In this document: positions 9,491 to 19,925 of the stretch, in pieces
Layout of the letters: each line of letters starts with the position of its first letter
How positions within the stretch are numbered: the first letter of the stretch is position 1
Assembly (NCBI GenBank): GCA_002102555.1
Contig: MCFL01000255.1
Span: 1-34,575 of the forward strand
DNA length: 34,575 bases
Reading direction: 5' to 3'
Origin: Catenaria anguillulae PL171
Taxonomy: Eukaryota; Blastocladiomycota; Blastocladiomycetes; Blastocladiales; Catenariaceae
Position numbers and translations under genes: made by a program
Notes under the pieces: generated by a model
Told to the model about the DNA's origin: nothing
Databases searched by the model: none
What the model saw: only the letters and a program-made list of their open reading frames with translations

Positions 9491-12400
9491 ATGGACGCAT
9501 CCGGTCGATCTCGCTCATCCGTCTCGCTCCCGCTACCATCAGCTTCGGCGTCCAGCGTCGCAAGATCCTCGACAGCGTCCAATCAAGGAGGCAGTCATGA
9601 TCAACAAGCCTCGTTTACAAATACCGAAGCGATGGTCAGCGGTAACCGCACCCGTGCGGGAAGCGAACCAAATGTTGCATCTGGGGCTGTCCCTCGCTTC
9701 AGAATTTCCATTGGAACCATTGACAACACCAATACGTCCCAAGGAACCAGCGATCGCTCGCAAAGCGATGATGATCAAATCGCGAGCAGCATGATGGCAA
9801 CTGCGCTCTCAAAGTCGTCCACCCAGATTCAAGGATCTCCGAGTGTGCTTGCTGACGTGGATAGATCCAAAGCGGTCAGTCACAGTATCTCATCGGGTCT
9901 GTCACACCCGGGGGGGTGGTCGGTGGACTCAAGGTAAAGAATACCAGTGCGGACGAGAGTGAAAACATTTACGCGTCATCCTACTCTATCATCTTGGCAC
10001 CAGAGCCGACCGTCAAACACAACAATATCCACAACTGTCGACCTTCCAGCCTGAGTGGCCATTCCTCGCCGTTTTCTAATGGGCCCGGTACGCACGGAGG
10101 TCAGCCTGGCTCCAACTTGTCAGGGCGGCGCATGTCTGTCGCCGTGAGCAAAATGGGCGCCGGCCAACAGGGTGGAGGCGGATTGATTTCTCCCGGATCA
10201 GCATCAACTGTCCTCCATCCAGAAATCATGACAACGCTCATGCGACGGGGCACCATCATGGGTGGCGATTTGCGAGCGAATGGAAAGATGGCCGATGTTG
10301 GCGATGAATCTTTCAAGGGACACTTAAGTCGGCGGTTCGGCGCTGTAGATTTGGATCGGATCATGAGTGCACCGGGATTGTCTCTGGCAACTGTCAAGGA
10401 TGAGTATTACCACTACGTACGCCCTGCTGGCCATCACCAGAATCTTGACTTGAGTGAGGACTGATCGAACGCGTTTTGCTTGCAACTCGGGGGTTACAGT
10501 ATTACTATCAGTTTGTCAAGCAGTGGCGACTCATGGCCATTGTCGCCTGGCTGGTTGCGCTCATGTTTTCCGTTTACGTGCTCGTGTTACGAGCATACCT
10601 GCCAACAGCAGATTCAGATCCGACACATTTCGAGTATGAAGCTCCCAAAACAGCTCCAATAGCGCTTGTCGCCATCATTATTGTCATGCTCATCATGCCT
10701 GTAATTGAGATCGTACTCATGGCTATTCCGTCCATCTTTCAACGATACGGCCTGCGCATCCACTTCTTTACGCTTCTCATTTACGGTTCCACACTTGCCC
10801 TCCTCGAGCTGTACCTCAACTCACTCACAGTTGCCGCCTACCTGTTCCCGGTCCTGCTGTTCACGTATACCAACACATGCCAGCCGCCATTACCGACCGC
10901 GTTTCTCGGTTGCTTTGTGTCGTTGCTCGATTGGGTGTGCCTGGTCATTGCCGTCAAGTCACAGCCTTACATGAACCACATGTGCCATGAGCACTCGGAA
11001 ATCCCATGCGAACATCGCCTCGCAGGCAACCTTATCATGTACATTGCTGCCAACTTGGCCGGTGTTTGCTACTCGATCAACTCTTGGAATTACACTCGCA
11101 AGACGTTCTTGATCAACCGCGAGCTGTATCTCAAGAAGAAGCACTTTGAGGACGAGTTGAACAAGGCCGAGTACATTGCCCTATCTATCTTGCCCAAGAC
11201 CGTTTGGGACGAGTTGAAGGGCGGCCAACATCAGCGATTCGACATGGATTCCATCTTCCACAAGTCGCTCATGTACTTTTATTCCGACGTGACAATTGTG
11301 TTTGCGGACATTGCGGGATTCACTGCCTTGGTACGTCTGGTCATTCACTACATTGTTGCGGCAATCAGGCTGCTCCTGATAAGGTTGTGTGTGATTTCAG
11401 TCGGGGACCATGTCAGCAACATCCCTCGTCAAGCTCCTCAATACCATCTTTTTCGATTTTGACATGATTGTCGGCGACCTCGGTATTGAAAAGATCAAAA
11501 CCATTGGCGATTGGTATGCGCCGCATCACATCTCTTCTTTTGAAACCCGTCAACTGACCTCGGCTCTCTGCTCCGATTGATCTAGCTACATGATTGCAGC
11601 CGGAGGTATGGTCGATTGAAGGATGATGCACGTGCTTGTTCGCACCAACTGACATGGGCACCCGCTTTGTCTTCACAGCGCCCAATCCTGTCAAGGATCA
11701 TGCTCGAAAAGCCGTCATTGCAGCTTTTCGCATGATTAGGGTCGTCTATGCGATGCGTACACAGTATCCTATGCTGGCTGTGCGCGTGGGAGTGCATACT
11801 GGAGACGTCTATGCAGGTCTCATTGGGCTGGAGAAATTCATCTTTGGTACGTTGGTACCTTACTTCATGTGCTCCGGAACCACACTCTAACGAGACAGCG
11901 GGAAGCAGACGTTTTCTCCAACGATGTCATTGTCGCTTCGCATGTCGAGCAAACGGGCATTCCGAACGAAGTCCATGTTTCTGAGGCAACTTATCAGCAA
12001 ATCAAGCATGATTGTCTCGCTCGCGAGGGTCCACCGGTCACTGTCTTTTCTCGCGATATTCCGTCCTATTTCATCACCGAAATCCGCGACGTGGTTACCA
12101 ATGCCATGATTACAAAGGATGGCAGCCCCAGTACATCGCCCCCGAATTTGGCCGGGCCGAAAGGCAGCGAGGATCAAATGACCATAGGCAGTCAACAGTC
12201 CAATACCACCGGATCCGTTGTCAGTGGGGCCATGGGTGGATCAACCCATCACCAGAATCAGCACAGCACGCTGCGCCGACTGGCTCATCTTCAACGCAAG
12301 TTTATTGCCACGTCTCGAGGGCGACTCACATCCAATGTGGTCTCATACTTGGTCAAGGACTCGGCAAGTGCTACCGGTGGCTCGTCGCCTACCATCCCAG

Positions 12401-14626
12401 GCGCTCTCGAGGGTGTTCCCACTGGTGAATCTCCCAACCACAGCCGCATCATTCGCGGTGATGAGTCTATTCGCACGACAAACTCGCCTCCTCCATCGTC
12501 CATGTCGGTTGGCAGCAACCCCAACATCAAAGAAGCGTCGATCCGTTCCGGCAAGGGAGCAAACGCTGATGCTGCGCAGGATAAGCCAATGTCGGTCATC
12601 AAAACCAGTCGTTTGCGTTCGCCATCCAGCGACGGACCAGGCAGTCCTGACAGCATAGGAACCTCAGCCTCTCCGCCGTCTCCCTCCAGTCCCGGCCCAG
12701 AGAAGCGCCGCATGTCCATGTCTCAACCGCCTCTTTCCTCGCGTCGCCACAAATCACTTCTCAAGCTCACCATGGACACTGCCGAAGCGCAAAACGAAAT
12801 GAACCTGCATCCCGTCACGCGGCATTTCAGAGACCGATATGTCGAAATGGACTTTCAGGACAATTATGTTGCTCGGTGCACGGGCAAGATGGCCTTCCCC
12901 CTCATTGGCATGACCGCACAAGCACTCATTTTCATGGCATTCGATTGGGTCGTATTCTTCCCCGGCCCAACGACAACTCAGCTTGGGCTGCTCATTGCCA
13001 GTCACATGTCACTGATTCTTGTCCTCGGTTTCTGTTCTCTGCTCGCCATGTCAAAGTACATCACAACCCTTGACTCCAAACTCGGGTGGGCGGTACGGTG
13101 GGGTGCGGCCATCAATTTTCAAAAAGCTGGGCCAATCGTGTTGTTCTTTATGTGGGCAACTCGCATGGTACATGCAACTCGACACAACATGTCGGATTAC
13201 CTCCTGGGCCAACTGTATCCGATCATGATGATTGCGACCCTGTGGACTCGCCTGTCATCGCTCGTCCTTGCCTTTTCGCTCCTCGTCATGGTGTTCTTGG
13301 GTCAAGCATTTGCTGCCTTCTTTCTTTTGGGCCAGTCGTCAACACAGCTGTTGTGGAATGCGTTGCTGCAGATTCTGACACTGGCAGGTACATTTACCAT
13401 CATGCGGCGCATGGAGACGTACATTCGGCACAACTACATTATGAAGAAGCACTTGGGGTCAAAGCAATTTGAGATTGACGATTTGCGGAGTGCGTTTACA
13501 GTTTTTTCTGCGTGAGAATGGCTGTCTCTGACCGACCGAACCTTTCTTTGTTGACTTCGCGCAACCAGTCAAGTCTGAAAGGCTTCTGTACAAACTTCTG
13601 CCGCGCCCCGTCGTCGCCAAACTCAAGCAGCGCAGTTCCAGCAGTTCGCCAGGTGGTGGTGCTGGCAGCGAAATCGCCGAGGCAGTGGATTCGGCCGGCA
13701 TCATCTTTTGCACCATTTGCCACTTCAAGGAAATGGACCAAGCAAGCATGACGGTGCTGAACGACATCATTTGCAAGTTTGACGGCATGATTGCCAAGTA
13801 CGACATTGAAAAGATCAAGACCATTGGGCCAATATACATGGCGTCGTCGGGGCTGAGCCGTGTGTTTTCGGGAAACGGCGATGTGAAGAAGAGCGGCGGG
13901 CAGCCGCTCGACGAGTCACATGCGACCAATTTGGCAGATTTTGCGCTTGCGTTGCGTGCAAAGATGGTACAGCTCAATAAGGAGTATCCCAAGCAGTACA
14001 GTCTCCGAATCGGGTTGGCTGTTGGGCCGCTTGTGGTACGTTTGAATGTCGTTGTCGGCGTGAGCCAGGGAAAGGCAATCGAAAAGATTGCTCATGCGTG
14101 TGGCTCAAATGATGCATAGGCTGGTATCATTGGGAAAACCAAGTTCGCTTACGATGTATGGGGAGACACATGCAACGTTGCCTCGCGCATGGACTCGACA
14201 GGCATGCCAGACCAAATTCAAGTCACGGAACACCTCTATCACTTGCTGAAAAAGGACTATGTCTTTCGCGAGCGCGGAGTCATCAAGGTCAAGGGTAAAG
14301 GCGAGATGCGAACCTACATGCTTCTTGGAAAGAAGGGCCGCCTTCGCAGTGCAACAGTTTCTGGCGGCCACGTACCTGGCCTCATGGCAACCTCACGAAG
14401 CAGTAGCAAATCGGCGGCGGATGTTCAACCACAGCAGGGACAGTCACACCTTGACACGCCACCACCTTCTCCAAGCGATGACAGCCAAAGGAATCCGGCC
14501 AGCTTGTCGACCACCCCGCAAGATCGTGCCAGGTCGGTGAGCGATTCACGGGCGCTTCAGTCGAGTCCACTGCAGCTGAGAAAGTCGGGAATCGTGTATG
14601 CACCATCACCGCTGCGAACAGAGTGA
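9491..14626 (+). CDS. Twelve-span transmembrane adenylyl cyclase, nine exons
   Basis: Class III cyclase making cAMP at a membrane, laid out as in animal membrane adenylyl cyclases: tail, six spans, C1, six spans, C2. Exons 9491-9933, 10050-10416, 10500-11330, 11401-11513, 11586-11605, 11679-11846, 11909-13489, 13569-14035 and 14120-14626 give 1499 codons (1498 aa). Spans lie at about 280-480 and 974-1147. C1 (about 535-680) keeps both metal aspartates ([16 protein letters not shown]) but has Ile and His where the catalytic Asn and Arg belong ([14 protein letters not shown]). C2 (about 1205-1400) lacks the aspartates ([15 protein letters not shown]) but has the adenine-selecting Lys (EKIKTIG) and Asp (FAYDVWGD), Asn and Arg (CNVASRM) and the phosphate Lys (VKGKGE). 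Three RRx[S/T] sites (RRMS, RRGT, RRMS) lie in the cytosolic parts. A Ser/Pro-rich linker of about 290 residues follows C1. The start and the intron 9934-10049 are less certain than the rest. Confidence 0.88.
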
Positions 14627-14801
14627 GAAAGCGTGTCATGTTCTCTCGCACGTACGACATTAGAAATAGAGCATTTTGTGTCACTGTGATGAATTTGTTC
14701 GCGATGTTCTCGGCAACCACAAGCCAGGCGTGAGTGAACGGGAAAGTAAACTTCAACTGAAAGCAATTGAGAACTTATGTGCTGTACAGTAATGTATCAG
14801 T

Positions 14802-16604
14802 ATGGAAGCCTTAAGGAACACCGCCTCAGATGCGCCTCCTTCCCATGAAGGCTCGCAACATGAGTTGATACAGCTACCCAACCGGACCATCACGATACCT
14901 GCTCCTCCAATCAACAAAGACTCGCGATGCCCGATCCCACCATTGCCGCTCTCTTTCCTTTTATCCGTTCTGATAGGAGGCACACAGATCATGCTTGGCC
15001 TCGTCGCCTGGTACTTGACCTTGTCATCCACGCAACCCACGGCTCGCATGTACGCTCACGACCTCCAAACTGAGCTTCTTGATACCGTCGCGCTCCGGCT
15101 CCAAACACACGTCGCAGCTGCGCAACGACTCAATGGCATCCAAGTAGCCAACTGGAGATCAAACATTTACCGTCGAGATGATACGCCAGTCGTCATGAGT
15201 CAATTGTTGGATACAATCATAGTGTACAAGGACCTAGTGACAACTCAAACATTCACAACACAGCAGGGTGGATTGAATGGTTTTTATGCACGGAGAAAAC
15301 CACTTGTTGGCGGCGTTCTAGGTGATGATGGCGTCGAGTATGTCAAGTGGGAAATGGATCGGTCTTCCTCAACGTTGACTGAATCCGTTGTGGATCCGAC
15401 GAATGGGACGCAGCTTGCTGTGTTGTCGCAACAGGTCGGGTATAATGCTACGGGCGAGAAATGGGTCACGCAAGTTGGGCAAAATCCAACTGAATCGTCG
15501 CCAGCAGTGTGGTCGCGAGCGTACACCTGGCGAGGTACCTTGTGGATTACGCTTTCCCAGGCCATATTTGACAGCAACCTCACGTACCAGGGAGTGGCAT
15601 GCACCGATTTGGACTTGGCCTTCATCAGCCGAGTCCTGTCCGCTTCCTTGTCAACACTTCGACCACGATTGGGCGATTCGGCGTCATTGTACGCACTAGA
15701 GCGCAAGTCGATGGCCATCATTGGAACTTCAAACCTGTCCCAGTATGAGCGACAGCTGGCTCCTTCTGCCGATCGCCCATTCACCCTATCCGAATTGGGC
15801 GCCTTGGATCCGAGGGTCAAGCTCCTTGCTAGCCAAATCGGCACCGCCCAACTCGCCTTCCCATTCACGTTACGCTTGGGCGACGTGTACGCCCACCTCA
15901 CAGAAGTTCCTTCCACGTCGGCGACCTTAAACTGGACCCTCCTCCTACTCTTTCCATCGTCAACCGTCCACGACCCACTGTCTGCCGCGACATCACGATC
16001 GATTGGGACAGTCCTTGTCGTTGTGATTGTCGGCATCTCGTCCTCGATCCTCGTGTCCCTCGCAATCTCCAAAGTCCTTCGCGGCATCACAAACGACATG
16101 CAGTTGCTCGCTCAGTTTCAGTTTCGTCAAGTAATTGCCAGTCGCGACACACTCAGGGGTGGGACATCCTGGATCACAGAGGTATGGATGATCCAGAACG
16201 CCTTCTTGCGTGCGACAACGATGTTTGGCGAATCTGTACGGCGGGGGAGGGTAGGCAGCGCGATACATGGCTACTTTGGGTTGACGACGGCGAGCACTGA
16301 AGTGGACTTGGCGGCGGCACAGGACGCAGCCAGCACGAGCCTGTTTGGCGGGATTGGCGGGTCGGCCACGGTCCCATTGCATCCTCTGCCGGTTGCGAAT
16401 AACGTACAGTCTGTCGAGGGAACGCCGGCAACGGTTAGTGCGACACTATCAACGCTTCAATTATCGTCGCAGGCAAGCTCGACGGGGCATGAAAGACATC
16501 ACATGGGCCCGTTTTGGGGGGCGGCAGCGCTATCGCCGACACAAACAGTGTCTTCGTCGGGAGCATCTGATTCTGCATTGGGCAATCGTGCAATAATACA
16601 CTGA
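14802..16604 (+). CDS. dCache-domain membrane sensor without output domain
   Basis: A 600-aa single-exon membrane protein. TM1 is at about 50-76 (LSFLLSVLIGGTQIMLGLVA) and TM2 at about 401-425 (IGTVLVVVIVGISSSILVSL). Between them is an extracellular region of about 325 residues that reads as a double Cache ligand-binding domain: a long first helix (ELLDTVALRLQTHVAAAQRL), then VWSRAYTWRGTLWITLSQAI and GVACTDLDLAFISRVLS, the classic end of a dCache repeat. Several N-glycosylation sites (NGT, NAT, NLT, NWT) agree with an outside location. After TM2 comes a HAMP-like linker (ISKVLRGITNDMQLL ... EVWMIQNAFLRAT). Where related receptors continue into a cyclase or kinase, this one has about 140 low-complexity residues and stops. 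It lies 175 bases after the cyclase stop on the same strand. dCache assignment is from fold pattern; the ligand is unknown. Confidence 0.75.
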   Translation: MEALRNTASDAPPSHEGSQHELIQLPNRTITIPAPPINKDSRCPIPPLPLSFLLSVLIGGTQIMLGLVAWYLTLSSTQPTARMYAHDLQTELLDTVALRLQTHVAAAQRLNGIQVANWRSNIYRRDDTPVVMSQLLDTIIVYKDLVTTQTFTTQQGGLNGFYARRKPLVGGVLGDDGVEYVKWEMDRSSSTLTESVVDPTNGTQLAVLSQQVGYNATGEKWVTQVGQNPTESSPAVWSRAYTWRGTLWITLSQAIFDSNLTYQGVACTDLDLAFISRVLSASLSTLRPRLGDSASLYALERKSMAIIGTSNLSQYERQLAPSADRPFTLSELGALDPRVKLLASQIGTAQLAFPFTLRLGDVYAHLTEVPSTSATLNWTLLLLFPSSTVHDPLSAATSRSIGTVLVVVIVGISSSILVSLAISKVLRGITNDMQLLAQFQFRQVIASRDTLRGGTSWITEVWMIQNAFLRATTMFGESVRRGRVGSAIHGYFGLTTASTEVDLAAAQDAASTSLFGGIGGSATVPLHPLPVANNVQSVEGTPATVSATLSTLQLSSQASSTGHERHHMGPFWGAAALSPTQTVSSSGASDSALGNRAIIH

Positions 16605-16907
16605 GCGACCATGATTTTGCACTGCATTGAAAACTTGGACAAGGCGCACTGGCCGATGAAAAATTGAGAGAAAAAAAAGAAGGAAAACACAAAATCACAA
16701 GGATTGAAGGATAGAGACAAGCGAAAGTTACGTGTGACCCGTCGTCAAGAGCGCAAGAGCCAAACAAAGACCATAGGAGGGTGGAAAGCATATACAAAAG
16801 GACGACACCAAACAATCTAGGACGAAGAGGGGTGCTCAGTAACCCTTGAAACCCACTTTACGCCTTGTACCCTCGTGGCTTGCTACCACTTGTTGCGACT
16901 CCCGCAC
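16605..16907. other. Convergent 3' intergenic region
   Basis: About 300 bases between the stops of the dCache gene and the GTPBP1-like gene, with an A-rich tract near 16670-16690. No coding signal. Confidence 0.4.
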
Positions 16908-19227
16908 CTACCCCTGCGCTCGACCCAGCACCGCTGCCGCTGAAGTCGCAGGCGCCACCTTGGCCGTTGCAGCCGACTTGGCCTTGAACCTAGGCGACCG
17001 CTCTGCCGCTCCCGGCGGCGGTGCTGTACTTCTTGCTGGTGTGCTTGGTGGCTCGACATCCTGCGGCTCGTCTGTCGGGTGCGCCGCTCTTACGTCCACC
17101 TCATCACTGTTGAACGGCTCAATGACCTCGCCTGGCGCATAGACCCTCGTCACTTTTCCAATTCCCTTTGTCCTGCCCTCCCGGAACAGCACCCTCGCCC
17201 CTGGCTTGATGTACTCTGGGTACTGCAAGAACCTGAACCGCACCCTTGCCCGATCGCCGGAGCGGAGCACGCCGCGGTCCATGTCGACCAAACTGGCCGT
17301 CTGCCTGACGTTACCGCAATGCAGCATGGCCTGGTACTTTGTGTTGATGGTGGTCGAGTGGAACAAGATCAAGCACTCGGCCTCAAACTCGCGCGACGCA
17401 AACGGGGCAGGGTTGGGCGACACGAGCACCATGCCCTTGCGCAGCTGCGCGCGCTTGATCTTCTTGAGTGCAAAGCTTGCCGTGTGACCTGCCGATGCAA
17501 CGGGCACGGGCACGCGCTTGATGTGAATGCCCTTGACTTGGGTCAGCGTAAAGTTGCCGAGCGTGTCGGGTCCGAGCATGAGCTGGTCGCCCACACACAC
17601 GACGCCCGACAGAATGGTGCCCGAGACGACGGTCCCGACGCCTGGGACGGAAAATGACTCGGTGATCTGGTACTCAACGGGCGCATCGGGGGCGTACTTT
17701 GTCATCATGGGCAGCAAGTTGAGGAACTGGCGCAGGTATGGGAGACCCTGGCCCGTCACGTTGGACACGAGAAAGATGGGGCAGATGCGATCCGACACAA
17801 ACGTGTTGCTGACGCGCACAACGTCCTCGTGGCTCCGCACAAACATGGGGATCTTGCGGCATCCGGGCGACTTGAGCACCTTCAAGAGCTGCTTGAGCGT
17901 TGCCTCGAGCACGTTTCCGGGGCACATGTCGATCTTGGTCACGACAATCATGACGGGCACGTTGAGCGCGAGGTTGAGGCCCAAGTGCTCCTTGGTCATG
18001 CCAATAATGCCCATGTTGGCGCCCACCATGAGCATGGCGAAATCGGGCGCGGTTCCGCACAAACCATACACGGTCGTCTTGAGGTATTTTTCGTGACCGG
18101 CAAGGTCAATGAACGTGAGCACCTTGGACGCAGCGTGCGCAATCTCGTCCCAGCCGGCCTTGCGAATGGGCGTGGGTGCATTTGGCGTTGCATCTGCCTC
18201 GTCCTCGTCACCCTCGGCATGCTCGTGCGCCCCACCGGGTGCCGCCACGGCGCCCCCGCGCGCCGCATCTGTCGCAGGGTTGTACCCAACGCCGACCTGG
18301 GCGCCACGCGCATCAAACCCAACACACTCCATGCCCAAACTACTGGTGCGCCCCGTCTCGAGCTCGTGCTTGTGGCGAAACAGCGCCGCGCGCGCCTTGC
18401 CTCGGCCATTGTCGAGCGCATTCTTTGTCAAGACGCCCAAGCAACTCGACTTGCCTGCATCCACGTTGCCGCACACGGCAACTCGCACCTCCATCACGTC
18501 CTGGACGTTGGATGGGATGCGGCGAATGAGCAAGTAGCCGCATCGGTTGTTAGGGTCCATGGCTGGTGCTGGCGGTGGGGCGAGGAGGGTGGCCGCGAGA
18601 GCGGTCGATGTGGACGTGGCGGTCGAAGGCGTGGTCAGTAGGGCTCGACAGTTTGCGCGGTTGAGTGCGTGGGCGACTTTTCGCCAAGAAAGGTGACGGC
18701 TGCACAGAGGGGCGGGTTGGCGACGATCGAGGCGAGGGTCGCGAGGGCAGCGTCAAAGTCGGCCGAGGTGAGGTTGAGCGGAACGCTTGCGTCATCTGAT
18801 TTTTTCAATGCTCATGTTGAATTTGTGAGTCACGGAAGCGTCGATAGCAAAAGAGAGAAGAAAAAAAATGCACATACCATCCAGCATGCCCAACTCATAT
18901 ATACACTCGCCGCGTCCAGCACTCATGCGAGCTGCCAGATCAGCAGCGAGCGCCTCGCGCTCCTCGGGCGTCGGGTCCAAGAGGCGCCGTCGTGCTGCAG
19001 CCACGCGTTCGGCGAGCGTTGGAGCTGCCGAGGCTGATGCCGAGTCATTGGCAAGCCCAGAGTCGGATCCGTCGTTTGCAATGTCGGCCGGGGTAAAGAG
19101 GAATGCGAGATCATTGTTGCTACTGCCAATGTTCGCGGACGGGGCGTCGGGGGCCGAGGCGAGGAGTGCGCGACTTGGGACGTGATGTCGTCAACGGTCG
19201 CTGCCGTTGTTGTTGTTGTTGTTGTTG

Positions 19228-19261
<34 letters not shown>

Positions 19262-19466
19262 GAAGTTGCCGAGGCAGAGGGTGCCGAATCGGTGAATCCC
19301 AGCTGCGAGGCGAGGTCGGCTGCAAGCGATTCCGCGGCGGCCGTAGGGCACGGCACTGTTGAGAAGTTGGCTGGATCCATTACCGAGGCGCAGAAGGAGT
19401 TGCTGGGGCCGTGGGGGTAGTAGAGGCAAAGGTGGCATTGGCCGACTTGTTGTGCTTGCGTGGCAT
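16908..19466 (-). CDS. GTPBP1: GTPBP1/GTPBP2-family translational GTPase
   Basis: EF1A-like GTPase of the GTPBP1 group, linked in animals to ribosome rescue and mRNA turnover. The main exon (about 18568-16908) has G1 GNVDAGKSS, switch I region [10 protein letters not shown]3 [13 protein letters not shown]4 TKIDMCPGN, then [39 protein letters not shown] and VLFREGRTK, in the family order. Upstream, the family N-terminal region continues in 18795-18706 ([17 protein letters not shown]) and in an exon ending at 18878 ([19 protein letters not shown]). A first exon 19466-19384 ([13 protein letters not shown]) fits in phase with an acceptor at 19174 or 19123. With the start at 19173 the sum is 710 codons (709 aa), against 669 in human. 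The junction 18706/18568 uses a weak GTGCAG donor and is uncertain; the family alignment would prefer exon 3 to run on to FLGEK. An acidic and Gly/Ala-rich insert lies between G1 and G3. Confidence 0.85.
19205..19263 (-). repeat. (AAC)n microsatellite in the 5' part of the GTPBP1-like gene
   Basis: About 59 bases of GTT on the plus strand (AAC/CAA on the gene strand), with one phase break near 19227-19230. In the exon model given, it falls inside the first intron. If it were coding, the break would shift Thr runs to Gln runs and lead to a frame that does not join the conserved N-terminal region. Confidence 0.85.
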
Positions 19467-19925
19467 GATTGTGTGGCACGATGTAAATATCGAGGTGGTA
19501 TGGGATTAAGCAAGAATGATGAAGGTTGGTGGGAGTGGGGTGCGGACAGAATGCGGGGATACGGGGAACCGAGCTGATACTTGAATGATTTCAATGAGTT
19601 GAAGAAGCGAGTGTTTGCATCGAGTCTTCCTGGATTGGATTGTTCTGTCTGCATTGACGAAAACATCGTTACTTATTGAGTCGATATGTATGTCCAAATT
19701 TCGCCAAGGTTTTGCATACTCCTATCCCTCAGGCGACGATGGACGCGTCCAATCGACGGCGTGGATGTCATCATCACGTGCATTCGACTTGCCACTTCCC
19801 ATGACTTGACTCGACTCGACTCGGACTGGTCGGTTCGAGGCATATGTGCATGCATCCGACCAGTTAGCTCGGTTCGCCGTACCGCACCGCGCCACAATGC
19901 AAGCAGGATTCGCTCTGGTCCCTCA
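19467..19925. promoter_or_regulatory. Divergent promoter region
   Basis: About 460 bases between the GTPBP1-like start and the possible start of the plus-strand unknown gene. Repeated GACTC words occur near 19804-19824. No clear TATA element. Confidence 0.35.

Noticed and set aside
9379-9582. Minus-strand poly-Cys frame
   Set aside because: It is only the reverse reading of the CAA repeat.
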